Below, in pieces: positions 44,994 through 53,466 of a stretch of DNA of 64,000 nucleotides. The stretch is from an uncultured Opitutales bacterium (GTDB lineage: Bacteria; Verrucomicrobiota; Verrucomicrobiia; Opitutales; Intestinicryptomonadaceae), in contig CALXNZ010000003.1 in assembly GCA_944389885.1 (NCBI GenBank), positions 62,001 through 126,000 of the forward strand. The letters are read 5' to 3'. The notes under the pieces were generated by a model that was given only the letters and a program-made list of their open reading frames with translations, had not been told where the DNA came from and did not search any database. The position numbers and the translations under genes are program-made. The first letter of the stretch is position 1, and the number at the start of each line of letters is the position of its first letter.

Positions 44994-45034
44994 GTTGCGG
45001 CGGCGGAGAAGATTCTCCGCCGCAACTTTTTTTT
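44994..45034 (+). terminator. Intrinsic terminator of the DUF362 gene
   Basis: GTTGCGG plus CGGAGAA pair with TTCTCCGCCGCAAC (14 bp with a three-base bulge, short loop), followed by eight T residues, directly after the DUF362 stop. Confidence 0.92.
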
Positions 45035-45052
45035 AATTGCGGCGTTGTAGTT

Positions 45053-45058
45053 TATAAT
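45053..45058 (+). promoter_or_regulatory. -10 box of the polyferredoxin gene
   Basis: A perfect TATAAT ends 13 bases before the ATG at 45072. The -35 region falls in the terminator T-run and is weak (TTTTTA). Confidence 0.45.
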
Positions 45059-45071
45059 AAATACTTATCGT

Positions 45072-46919
45072 ATGAGATTATTTTTTAGGTATATGCGTTG
45101 GGTCCGCATAGTTGTCGGACTTTTTGTATTTTTCCTGATTACCTTGCAGTTTGTGGACATATATCACGCTCTGCCTAAGACATATTTCATGTATAATCCC
45201 ACGGGGTCCCAATTCTTGCCGTCTCTTTTGAAGCTGTTGGCGGGGTTCGGAATAGTTTCTTGCTGGGCTTTTATAACGTTTTCAGTCTTGGCTCTCATAG
45301 CGGGAAGGGCGTATTGTTCGTTCGTGTGTCCATTCGGAATTCTTATGGATATCTTGCGCAGGATTGCGATATTCCCGTCCACATCAAAATGGCTTAAAAA
45401 TTCCGGATTGGGAAAATTCTGCCGCAAGAATTTCGCCTCGAATAAATATGCCCCCGCCCGCAATGTAATGAGGACTTCATTTCTCTTATTGGCGGTCATA
45501 GCGATATTATTTGGATATACATCTTTGCTCGGCTTAATTGATCCATATTCGCTTTACGGTAAAATCATGGGCGGAATATTGCATCCGGCAGCCGCAATGG
45601 GCGCCGACTGGTTGGGGTTGACCCTGTCAAAATTTGATATTTACGCGATACCCGCCGTAGATGGAAATCCGGCTGTTCCGCTGGCGTCGTTCGGTTTGGC
45701 AATTTTAATTCTTGCGGCTTTGTGGCTGGCGAGCGCGTTAAAAGGTAGGCTCTATTGCAACACATTGTGTCCAGTGGGGGCTTTTCTTGGCTTCTTGGCG
45801 AAATTTTCGCTCCTCAAAATACGCATAAATAAAGATGCCTGCGTCTCTTGCGGGCTTTGCGAGCGCAATTGCAAGGCCCAGTGCATAGACGCAAAGTCCA
45901 AGACTTTGGATTATTCTCGCTGCGTGGACTGCTTTGATTGCGGAGCGGGATGCCCCAGAAATGCGATAAGCTTCTCGACGGGATTCGGCGCCAAAAAAAG
46001 CGATAATTCCGAAAAAGAATCCCTTCGGAAAACATCTGCAAAAGTTTCCGAGAAAGCTCGGATTGCGGAATTATCTTCAGGTCCGGGCATTGGAAGGCGC
46101 GAGTTTTCCGCTTCGCTTTTGCCGATGGCCGTGCTTCTGGGGGTTGCTGCAGAAAAAGATTCTAAATTTGGATTTAGAGGCCGCGGAGCTGGAGGCCCGG
46201 GCAGGGGCGCGGGCTTGGGCGGCGGCGGAGCTTGCGGCTTGGGCGCCGGAGCATGTGAGTCTGTTGACGAAACTATATATACGCCATTTCCCTCAAAAGG
46301 CGATCGCCCCGACAAGCGTCTGTCTCTTCCGCCTGGGGCGCAGAGCTTGGAGAATTTTGCCGAGCATTGCACAGGGTGTCAAATATGCGTTTCCGCATGT
46401 AAGGCTCAAATATTAAAACCGGCCATAACTGAATATGGACTTTCCGGTTTTATGCAGCCCTATATGGATTTTGCGGAGGGATTCTGTCTTTATACATGCC
46501 ACTCGTGCACCAAAGTATGCCCTACGGGAGCCATAAAATTTTTGTCGCTTCCGCAAAAGCGCACTACAAAAATAGGAACAGCCATATTTAAGCCGTCGCT
46601 CTGTGTTGTAAAGACCGACGGAACTGATTGTTCGGCATGCGGGGAGCATTGTCCGGTGCAGGCCATCGAGATGATACCGTTCGGCGACAGAAAAAAGAGT
46701 TTGTTTATTCCAAAGGTGCACGAGGAAGTCTGCATAGGATGCGGAGCGTGCGAGTATATATGTCCGGTGTCTCCGCACAAGGCCATTGTAGTTCGCGGAT
46801 TGAGGGTTCAAGGCGTCGCCGAGGAATTCAACGAATCAAAGAGATTTTATAAGCCTCCTGAAGATAATCGTAAAACGTCCGCTCCCGTTCAGACTGGAGG
46901 AAATCCGTTCCCGTTCTGA
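45072..46919 (+). CDS. NapH-like membrane polyferredoxin fused to a ferredoxin domain with internal Tat-like motif
   Basis: The 615-residue product joins two modules. Residues 1-300 are NapH/YccM-like: several membrane helices, the cytoplasmic cysteine motifs YCSFVCPFG (82-89) and YCNTLCPVG (229-236), and two 4Fe-4S motifs (CVSCGLCERNC at 257-267, CVDCFDCGAGCP at 284-295). A linker follows with GRREFSASLLPMAVLLG (341-357), like a Tat signal, and a Gly-rich stretch (about 369-394). Residues 430-600 carry four more cysteine clusters (CTGCQICVSAC, CHSCTKVCP, CSACGEHCP, CIGCGACEYICP), a NapG-like ferredoxin. It probably moves electrons between quinone or ferredoxin and a partner such as the DUF362 protein; the partner is unknown. 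Confidence 0.88.
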   Translation: MRLFFRYMRWVRIVVGLFVFFLITLQFVDIYHALPKTYFMYNPTGSQFLPSLLKLLAGFGIVSCWAFITFSVLALIAGRAYCSFVCPFGILMDILRRIAIFPSTSKWLKNSGLGKFCRKNFASNKYAPARNVMRTSFLLLAVIAILFGYTSLLGLIDPYSLYGKIMGGILHPAAAMGADWLGLTLSKFDIYAIPAVDGNPAVPLASFGLAILILAALWLASALKGRLYCNTLCPVGAFLGFLAKFSLLKIRINKDACVSCGLCERNCKAQCIDAKSKTLDYSRCVDCFDCGAGCPRNAISFSTGFGAKKSDNSEKESLRKTSAKVSEKARIAELSSGPGIGRREFSASLLPMAVLLGVAAEKDSKFGFRGRGAGGPGRGAGLGGGGACGLGAGACESVDETIYTPFPSKGDRPDKRLSLPPGAQSLENFAEHCTGCQICVSACKAQILKPAITEYGLSGFMQPYMDFAEGFCLYTCHSCTKVCPTGAIKFLSLPQKRTTKIGTAIFKPSLCVVKTDGTDCSACGEHCPVQAIEMIPFGDRKKSLFIPKVHEEVCIGCGACEYICPVSPHKAIVVRGLRVQGVAEEFNESKRFYKPPEDNRKTSAPVQTGGNPFPF

Positions 46920-46991
46920 TATCGCGATTGTCATGGCGGCTGAGCGCATTTGTCTTGCGCCCATACGCTAAAATATCTCTGGGAGATGTTG

Positions 46992-47669
46992 TCAACCGCC
47001 GAAGGCAAACATTGATGCCGCGCAAAGCATAATTGTTGCTCCGGTGAGAGCGTGTCCCCAGCGCGTTATTGAACTTGGAATATTCTTTATTCGGTTTATT
47101 CCCGTAAACAATGCGGCTACTGCTATTGCCATTGTCGCTACGCTCGCCAGCGAAAAAGTCAGGGCGACCCAAATTACGCCGGCCCAGTCGGAATTTGATG
47201 CTGGATATATTACAAGCGGTATCAATATCTCACACGGCCCCAACAGGAATATAGCAAACATTGCCCAGAAATCGGGGGAGCTTAAAAGTTTCCTTTCATG
47301 ATTATGGTTTAGGCAGCCGCAATGGTCTCCGCCTTTTTTAGAGCGTAAGGCGGTTTTAATGCCGCATATTAAATACGCAGTTCCGAATGCCAAAAGCATC
47401 CAGCGCACCGCGCTTGTCCGAACTTCGTTTACGCTTTCAATACCTCCGAGAGCCGCCCCGAGCGCAACTCCCACAATTCCAAAGATTAAGGACGAAACCA
47501 TATGTCCGGAACCGCATGCCAATGTTGCGGCCTCCGCCTTCGAGAGGCTCCACGAGTTGCTTTTGGCAAGCGCCACAAATGGGATATAGTGGTTTGGCTC
47601 TATTATAGTGTGGAAAAATCCAAGCCACGCCGACGTTATCAATACGGCTGTAAGATCGTAATCCTGCAT
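46992..47669 (-). CDS. NicO/UreH-like membrane permease, probable nickel transporter
   Basis: The start is set at the ATG at 47669 (AAAGG nine bases upstream); a TTG six codons earlier lies in the end of larB. The 225-residue protein has about six membrane segments with an N-terminal SAWLGFFHTIIEPNHYIPF motif of the divalent-metal/UreH-type family and a His/Cys-rich cytosolic loop (DHCGCLNHNHER). Similarity and its position four bases after larB in the lar cluster argue for nickel movement supporting the nickel-pincer cofactor. An alternative annotation would be sulfite exporter TauE/SafE-like. Direction (import or export) cannot be read from the sequence. Confidence 0.75.
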   Translation of the reverse strand: MQDYDLTAVLITSAWLGFFHTIIEPNHYIPFVALAKSNSWSLSKAEAATLACGSGHMVSSLIFGIVGVALGAALGGIESVNEVRTSAVRWMLLAFGTAYLICGIKTALRSKKGGDHCGCLNHNHERKLLSSPDFWAMFAIFLLGPCEILIPLVIYPASNSDWAGVIWVALTFSLASVATMAIAVAALFTGINRIKNIPSSITRWGHALTGATIMLCAASMFAFGG

Positions 47670-47673
47670 AGAT

Positions 47674-48411
47674 TTATGCCTTTGCAATCAGCCATGCGGA
47701 ATATGCGGCGCCGAATCCGTTGTCTATGTTTACTACGCTTACGCCGTTTGCGCAGCTGTTAAGCATTGCCAAAAGAGTCGCCAATCCCCCGAAGTTTGCC
47801 CCGTATCCGACGCTCGTTGGGACGGCTATTACCGGAATTTTTATGAGCCCCGCCAATACGCTCGGAAGGGCTCCCTCCATTCCTGCCACTGCTATCGCCA
47901 CTCGGGCTTTGCCTATTGACTCGGCATTAGAAACAAGCCTCTGGAGCCCCGCCACCCCGCAGTCAAAATACGTTTTTGTCCTGCATCCGAAAAATTCCGC
48001 GCATACGCGGGCTTCTTCCGCCACAGGGATGTCGGCGGTTCCGGCTGTGACTATGGCCACGTCCCCTTTTGGCGATGGCTTGTTGCGGCGTCTATCCACG
48101 ACCGCAGTTCGCGCGGCTTCGTTTATATCCGCGTCGGGAAATGTATCCTTTATAAGCTGCGCAGCTTCCTCCGATATGCGCGTGGCGAGAACGCGTTTCT
48201 CGGAAGATATTATCTGCCGCATTATTTTTACTATCTGCATCGGAGTCTTGCGGCGCCCGTAAACGACTTCCGCGGCTCCAGTGCGCTTTTTGCGGTTGCT
48301 GTCTATCTTGGCAAATCCCATATCCACAAAAGACAGATTCCCGATTTTACGCTTTGCGGCAGACAAGCTAATCTTGCCGGATTTAAAGTCTTTCAATATG
48401 TCGTCTATCAT
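47674..48411 (-). CDS. larB: Nickel-pincer cofactor biosynthesis protein LarB
   Basis: LarB carboxylates and hydrolyses nicotinic acid adenine dinucleotide to pyridinium-3,5-biscarboxylic acid mononucleotide, the first step of the nickel-pincer (NPN) cofactor. The 245-residue product has the PurE-like core: GDVAIVTAGTADIPVAEEAR, RVAIAVAGMEGALPSVLAGL and VPTSVGYGANFGGLATLLAM, then NGVSVVNIDNGFGAA at the C-terminus. It lies 4 bases after larE and before the permease. Length is normal. Confidence 0.93.
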   Translation of the reverse strand: MIDDILKDFKSGKISLSAAKRKIGNLSFVDMGFAKIDSNRKKRTGAAEVVYGRRKTPMQIVKIMRQIISSEKRVLATRISEEAAQLIKDTFPDADINEAARTAVVDRRRNKPSPKGDVAIVTAGTADIPVAEEARVCAEFFGCRTKTYFDCGVAGLQRLVSNAESIGKARVAIAVAGMEGALPSVLAGLIKIPVIAVPTSVGYGANFGGLATLLAMLNSCANGVSVVNIDNGFGAAYSAWLIAKA

Positions 48412-48414
48412 AGC

Positions 48415-49212
48415 TTATTGCGTTTCTATATTCATTGAACCGCGCGAGTATTCCCGTACTTGGCTCGAGAGTATTCCAAGCCCAAGCCGCTTTATTTCCG
48501 CGGATATTTTTTTAAAGTCGTCGGTATTTGAGAAATTGTCTATCGCTTTTAAATTTTGAAGTTCAAGGGTTGCATAATTGCCGCGCATGCGCACGCGGCA
48601 GCCGGGGTATCCCAGGCTGGAAACGAATTCTTCGGCTTTATCGACAGCCCCCAACTTTTGCGGCGTGATGTTTTCACCGTGCGCAAAACGCGTCATAAGG
48701 CATGCGGAGGCCGGAGCCACTTCAACTCCCAAGTCTTTAGCGATTTTAAATATGTCTTCCTTTCCGATTCCCGATTCAAGAAATGGGCTGCGTATTTTAA
48801 GCTCGGCAAGAGCTTTCATTCCCGGACGATAGTCGGAGAGGTCCGATGCGTTTGTCCCGTCGGCGAGAATTTCGTATCCGAGATAATTTGCCCTGCGTTT
48901 GATGGCGGAAAATATTTTGGATTTGCAAATGTAGCATCTATCTGGTGGATTGCTTAGAATCTCGTCGGGAATTTGCATATTTTCTATCTCGAGTTTTACG
49001 CCGAGATTCGAGCAGAGCCCTTTTGCCGCCGCGCTTTCCGAAGCGCGCATATAGGGGGTGTGAACGCTCAAGGCCAAGCAGTTGTCTTTGCCGAGAGTTT
49101 TGGCTGCCAAAGTTAGCAGTACGGAGCTGTCCGACCCCCCGGATAGGGCTATGGCGATTTTGCCATAGGAGAGCAGGATTTCTCTAAGCTTTTGAATTTT
49201 GGAATTCGGCAT
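48415..49212 (-). CDS. larE: Sulfur transferase LarE for the nickel-pincer cofactor
   Basis: LarE adenylylates the LarB product and converts its two carboxylates to thiocarboxylates. The 265-residue protein has the PP-loop SGGSDSS (24-30) and PASACLMTRFAHGE, with C171 in the position of the sacrificial cysteine of L. plantarum LarE (Cys176). Extra cysteines at DRCYICKSK (93-96) could support another sulfur route. The ATG lies inside the end of larC (29-base overlap), so translation is coupled or a later non-ATG start is used. It is followed by larB. Confidence 0.92.
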   Translation of the reverse strand: MPNSKIQKLREILLSYGKIAIALSGGSDSSVLLTLAAKTLGKDNCLALSVHTPYMRASESAAAKGLCSNLGVKLEIENMQIPDEILSNPPDRCYICKSKIFSAIKRRANYLGYEILADGTNASDLSDYRPGMKALAELKIRSPFLESGIGKEDIFKIAKDLGVEVAPASACLMTRFAHGENITPQKLGAVDKAEEFVSSLGYPGCRVRMRGNYATLELQNLKAIDNFSNTDDFKKISAEIKRLGLGILSSQVREYSRGSMNIETQ

Positions 49213-50410
49213 AGATTTTTCTGGCCGCGGCGCCTATGGGGACTTTGTTCTCAATGGCGATTTTTTCAAGATCGCCGTATTCTATTTTTAACTTTTCCTT
49301 TCCGCAAAATTCGGAAATCTTTATTTTCACCTTGCCGAGTGAGCTGTTGAATATTTCAAATTTGCGTGGAAGAAAATGGCGCTTTACAGCGCGAGAACGC
49401 ACTCCGAGCGTGCTTGTATGGGCTAAGAAGGCGTCGCGGACTTCCTTTGCTGAACCGGGCTTTGAAAGGGCGCAAAGCATGAATGCGCTCCTGTTTTTCT
49501 TCATCAATATATTTTGAACCCATACGTCGATTGCCCCGGCTTCAAATATTTTAGATTGGGCAAATCCCAGATCTTCCGGGGTCATATCGTCAATATTCGC
49601 CGATATTTCCACGATTTCTTCAGAGTCGTTGTCTGATTCTGTTTCGATTGTTAAAATGCGCAGAAAATTGGGCAATTCCCGGCAATCCCTGTGCCCGATG
49701 CCTATGCCTGAAGCCGTTATTTTTCCCGGAGGAACCGCTTGAATGTCCGTATTTGAAAGGGCGGCTATTATTGCGGCTCCTGTGGGAGTTGTACATTCGT
49801 GGGGAGCTCCTCCGATTTTAGATCTGAATGTTTCCGCGAGCTTTGCGGTTGCGGGGGCGGGTACCGGCATTACTCCGTGCGCGCAGCGCACCGTACCGGA
49901 GCCGAGTTCGACTGTGGAGGCTGCTATTACATCGGGCTTTAGCATGTTTATGCAAATGGCGCACCCGACGATGTCCACGATGGAGTCCACAGCGCCGACC
50001 TCATGGAACGTCACTTCTTCCACTTCTTTGCCGTGTACTTTTGCCTCAGCTTCGGCGAGGCGCGAGAATATTTTAACTGCTATATCTTTTGCTCCGTCGG
50101 AAATCGTTGAATTTAAAATGAGGGATTTTATGTCTTTCCACGAATTGTGCTCGTGGTGGTGTTCATGGGTATGGCTGTGGTGGTGATGTGTAGAATGCTC
50201 TTGATGATTGTGTACATGGCATTTTACGTCTGCGAGCGTTCCGCGCACGCCCCCTCTTGAATCGCCGCTTGTCGAAAGCGACCACCCGTCCACGCCGAGT
50301 TTTTTTAATTCGGATTCAAGGGCGAGCTTATCTATGCCCATATCTATAAAGGCTCCGAGAGCCATATCGCCGCTTATTCCCGCGAAGCAGTCGAAGTAAA
50401 GGATTTTCAT
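49184..50410 (-). CDS. larC: Nickel insertase LarC, single-ORF form
   Basis: LarC inserts nickel into the pincer cofactor using CTP. The 408-residue product begins MKILYFDCFAGISGDMALGA and has a His-rich segment at residues 65-88 (14 histidines) likely to bind nickel, then GAVDSIVDIVG and HGVMPVPAPATA of the N-terminal half and a LarC2-like C-terminal half (EISANIDDMTPEDLGFA). In L. plantarum LarC is made by ribosomal frameshifting between larC1 and larC2; here it is one uninterrupted frame. It is first in larC-larE-larB-permease and has a near-ideal promoter immediately upstream. Confidence 0.93.
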   Translation of the reverse strand: MKILYFDCFAGISGDMALGAFIDMGIDKLALESELKKLGVDGWSLSTSGDSRGGVRGTLADVKCHVHNHQEHSTHHHHSHTHEHHHEHNSWKDIKSLILNSTISDGAKDIAVKIFSRLAEAEAKVHGKEVEEVTFHEVGAVDSIVDIVGCAICINMLKPDVIAASTVELGSGTVRCAHGVMPVPAPATAKLAETFRSKIGGAPHECTTPTGAAIIAALSNTDIQAVPPGKITASGIGIGHRDCRELPNFLRILTIETESDNDSEEIVEISANIDDMTPEDLGFAQSKIFEAGAIDVWVQNILMKKNRSAFMLCALSKPGSAKEVRDAFLAHTSTLGVRSRAVKRHFLPRKFEIFNSSLGKVKIKISEFCGKEKLKIEYGDLEKIAIENKVPIGAAARKIYAEFQNSKA

Positions 50411-50416
50411 GGGGCG

Positions 50417-50445
50417 ATTATTTTTTTTATTCCCATTTTTTTCAA
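50417..50445 (-). promoter_or_regulatory. Promoter of the lar operon, predicted leaderless
   Basis: On the minus strand TTGAAA (50445-50440) and AATAAT (50422-50417) are separated by exactly 17 bases, and only six bases separate the -10 from the larC ATG. The first base of the ATG is at the expected +1. Confidence 0.6.
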
Positions 50446-50480
50446 TCTTTTAAAAGTGGGATAAATTTAGACTCAAAAAT

Positions 50481-50506
50481 TTGACAAAATTGCAAAAAGT
50501 TAAAAT
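50481..50506 (+). promoter_or_regulatory. Predicted promoter of the ThiF-like gene
   Basis: A perfect TTGACA lies 36 bases before the ATG at 50517. TAAAAT (50501-50506) is the best -10 but at only 14 bases spacing. No Shine-Dalgarno precedes the ATG. It is divergent from the lar promoter. Confidence 0.45.
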
Positions 50507-50516
50507 CTCTAATTGC

Positions 50517-51209
50517 ATGTTTGAAAAGTACGCGAGGCAGATTTCGCTTCCGGATTTTGGAGAATCCGGACAGCGCCGTTTATCGGAGTCGGCTTTGGCC
50601 ATTATAGGGGCAGGAGGGGTAGGGAGTTCGGCTCTGCCTTTGCTCGCTGGGGCGGGAGTTGGAAAAATCTTAATTGTGGATGCAGATACAGTCTCGCGCG
50701 ATAATCTTCATAGGCAGACTCTTTATTCTTCATCTCAAGTCGGAAGCTCGAAAGCCCTTTCAGCCGCTGACCGCGCGCGTTCAATTAACGGCGGGATAGA
50801 GGTTGAAGCTTGTGAGGCTTTTCTCGGCGATTTCGAGGCCGCCACATGCTTGTTGGGGGCTTGCGATATGGTAATTGACGCAACAGACTCGTTTGCTTCG
50901 CGCATCTTTATATCCCACGTTTGCAGGGAACTCGGCATTCCGCAGATTGCCGCCTCCGCCCAGGGATATGTAGCTCAGTCGTTTTGCTTTGGCGGAGACT
51001 TTTATTTCGATTCGCTCTTGGAAGATAAAGAGTCCGTTTCCCGCGAGAATTCCGGAGGATTGGCTATCTTTCCGCCCGCCGCGCACATGGCGGGCGTGGT
51101 TGCCGCTTCCGACGCCTTGCGATTCCTCGCCGTTAAAAAATATGAAATCGGCAAATTTTTCTTTGCCGATTTGTCGCGGGGAGCGTTTTTCTGCAAAAAT
51201 ATTGTATAG
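50517..51209 (+). CDS. ThiF/MoeB/HesA-family adenylyltransferase
   Basis: E1-like enzymes of this family adenylate the C-terminal Gly-Gly of ThiS, MoaD or similar carriers. The 230-residue product starts MFEKYARQISLPDFGESGQR at the ATG and has the nucleotide loop IIGAGGVGSSALPLL, DADTVSRDNLHRQTLY (with the substrate-contacting D, N, R) and DMVIDATDSFASR. It lacks the paired CxxC zinc motif and a downstream rhodanese domain, so it is a short form. It may serve ThiS for the thiGH pathway in this window, or a molybdopterin or cysteine pathway; context does not decide. It ends nine bases from the converging hydrolase gene. Confidence 0.85.
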   Translation: MFEKYARQISLPDFGESGQRRLSESALAIIGAGGVGSSALPLLAGAGVGKILIVDADTVSRDNLHRQTLYSSSQVGSSKALSAADRARSINGGIEVEACEAFLGDFEAATCLLGACDMVIDATDSFASRIFISHVCRELGIPQIAASAQGYVAQSFCFGGDFYFDSLLEDKESVSRENSGGLAIFPPAAHMAGVVAASDALRFLAVKKYEIGKFFFADLSRGAFFCKNIV

Positions 51210-51217
51210 TGCCCCGT

Positions 51218-53419
51218 TTATTTATCCTTTTTGTCTGCGTTTCTTATGGCGTACATCTTTGAGGATATTTCGTGCATGGCCTTCACCATGGGATATTCGG
51301 GAGTGTCGCATATATCTACTATTCCGAAGGCGTAGTTCTCGCCGTCTGGCCTTCCTGTCACGGGTTGGTCGGCCCATGCAAACCAATGCGCCCCGATTAT
51401 TTTAGGATTATTAAGGGCGTCGGTTATATAGTCTTTATACCTTGAAATCCGCTCTTTTTGCGATCTGCATGCGCAAGCTCCGTAAACCCCGAAATTGCCC
51501 TTGTCGATTCTCGCGAACGTAAATTCGCCTATCATAATTGGGGTGTCGGCAAATCCTTCCGGAATATTTGTCTTTTCACTCGGAAGCAGGCCGTAAAGGT
51601 TCATCGCCACAACATCGCAAATCTTCGACGCCACTATTACGGGTATTGGGTTTCTCCACGCAAACCTGCAACTTATGTAAAGCGTTCCAGGCGATATCTT
51701 CTTTACGGCGTTTCGGCACGCGGAAAAATATTTTTCGGCAAAGATTTTCTCGAAAGAATCCATATCTCCTGAGAAGGCTGGGGTATCGGAGGTTTTAAAA
51801 TCCGTATTTGAGAGAAAATCGTCCCAATCTTTATAATCGAATTTCCACGCCTCATTGAGCTTTTCTATGTCAGAATATTTTTTGCGGAGCATTTTGCAAA
51901 ATTCGATTTTTGCCGGCTGGTCGGGAGGGCTTGACAGTAGAGCATTTCCGAGAACACCACTTTTCGACTGCCACGAAAGCTCGTTATCCACCAGAACCCC
52001 TATGCAGTACGGCGATTCTATTAAAGCCCTATTCTTTTCCAAAATCGATTCAAGCTTCTCTTGGAAATTAGGCATAAAGAAATCCGGCATAGAACTCCAG
52101 TGGGATATCATTTCCGAAGAAGAAGTTTTTATGAGAATATCGCGCGGAGAGTTTACTTGTATTATATACGGCATGCGCTGGCTCTCGAGGGCGGGGTTGT
52201 ATGACCATGCCCCGAGCGTGTTCAATCCCCATTTTTGCAATCTATCGACGAGCCGTTTGGCTTTTTCCATTTTCCCGTCCCTATGCCCGTCTGAGCCGTA
52301 TTTTATGAAATCGTTGCGGCGTGTGAAGCTGTAAACGCGGGATTTTTCTCCCGGTTTTCCATATCCTTTTGAATGGTGGGTTCCAGGAAATATATAATTT
52401 TTGTCGAGCTCCGAGAAATAAAATTCACGTTCGTCCAAAGTAGTGTACGAGGGACTTCCTACTGCGTTGCACCCAAGAGACCAGAATGGATTGCCCTCAG
52501 GAGTCACGAAAAACCATTTATCATTTATTTTTGCCAAATTAAATTTTCCCGTCGGCTGAAACTTATACTTTGATATCCAACCGCCGTATTTGTCTCTATC
52601 TTCTATCTTTTTTAGCGATGCGTTGAATTTCTTTTCCTCATCTAAACGCTTTTGGAAATCCTCGTCACAAGTAATTTTGCCTTTCCATTGGCGGTGTCTG
52701 AATTGTCCGTATTGGTCGAGCATGGGGAAAAATTTATCGCGCGGAATCTCGAATATCGGATCGTCGAGCTTTGTGAAGTTGCGCTCAACAAGAGTGTTTT
52801 TTACCCCGAAAAATATTTTTTTGTCAAAGAACCAATCTCCGTTCCAATCCCGCTCTACGAGTTTGAAGTTGTCTATGGCTATCCTTGAACCTTTATATGA
52901 TGTCATGGCAAGACGAGTCGGAATTTTCGAGTCGGCAGGGACTCTCGCTACGCATTTTATGCTGCCTTTTTCTCCAACTTTTCTTCCAAATTTTATGTAG
53001 TCTAAAAATCCCTCGCCGCCGCGTTTTTTATCGCGGTGAAAATATACATGATTGCTCTTGCCCTCGCCCAATTTTATGACTTTGTAGTCGAAAGTGCATA
53101 TGTAGAGCTTGCCATTTTTAAATGTTTCGGGCTTGAACGAGAACAGCATCGGGAATTTGTCGCGGCTCGACATATTATCCAGCACAAGCGAATTCTCTCC
53201 GGACACGACTTCACTTTTATCGCCAGCCTGGGCGATTGCGGAAGTGTAGTCGGCTATTTCAAGTATTTGGACGTCGTCGGGAGATTCAAATCCAGTTTCA
53301 ACCAAGACTTTTTCTCCGGCATTGGATAAAAGCGCAAATAAGAATAACGCCGTTGTAGCAAACAGCCTTTTTACGCTTATTGACAAATATAACTGCGGTT
53401 TGAGAAATTTGTAAGCCAT
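51218..53419 (-). CDS. Secreted GH50-like (beta-agarase/GH42-superfamily) glycoside hydrolase
   Basis: The 733-residue product has a signal peptide (hydrophobic core at 19-32, cleavage near SNAG). An N-terminal beta-sandwich-like domain (about 38-190) resembles a carbohydrate-binding module. The catalytic barrel matches the beta-agarase GH50 pattern as I recall it: YGGWISKYKFQPTGKFNLAK, WFFVTPEGNPFWSLGCNAV, acid/base Glu480 in VDNELSW, nucleophile Glu632 in MIGEFTFARID, and AHWFAWADQPVTGRPDGENY near the end. The natural substrate may be agarose or another galactan; it might instead be a generic exo-galactosidase. It is downstream of an MFS permease gene (47 bases, same strand). No TonB or sulfatase genes accompany it. 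Confidence 0.8.
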   Translation of the reverse strand: MAYKFLKPQLYLSISVKRLFATTALFLFALLSNAGEKVLVETGFESPDDVQILEIADYTSAIAQAGDKSEVVSGENSLVLDNMSSRDKFPMLFSFKPETFKNGKLYICTFDYKVIKLGEGKSNHVYFHRDKKRGGEGFLDYIKFGRKVGEKGSIKCVARVPADSKIPTRLAMTSYKGSRIAIDNFKLVERDWNGDWFFDKKIFFGVKNTLVERNFTKLDDPIFEIPRDKFFPMLDQYGQFRHRQWKGKITCDEDFQKRLDEEKKFNASLKKIEDRDKYGGWISKYKFQPTGKFNLAKINDKWFFVTPEGNPFWSLGCNAVGSPSYTTLDEREFYFSELDKNYIFPGTHHSKGYGKPGEKSRVYSFTRRNDFIKYGSDGHRDGKMEKAKRLVDRLQKWGLNTLGAWSYNPALESQRMPYIIQVNSPRDILIKTSSSEMISHWSSMPDFFMPNFQEKLESILEKNRALIESPYCIGVLVDNELSWQSKSGVLGNALLSSPPDQPAKIEFCKMLRKKYSDIEKLNEAWKFDYKDWDDFLSNTDFKTSDTPAFSGDMDSFEKIFAEKYFSACRNAVKKISPGTLYISCRFAWRNPIPVIVASKICDVVAMNLYGLLPSEKTNIPEGFADTPIMIGEFTFARIDKGNFGVYGACACRSQKERISRYKDYITDALNNPKIIGAHWFAWADQPVTGRPDGENYAFGIVDICDTPEYPMVKAMHEISSKMYAIRNADKKDK

Positions 53420-53466
53420 TGCGGAGTTGCTAAGTATTTAATGTGGATTTTGCAAGTTAAAACTTG

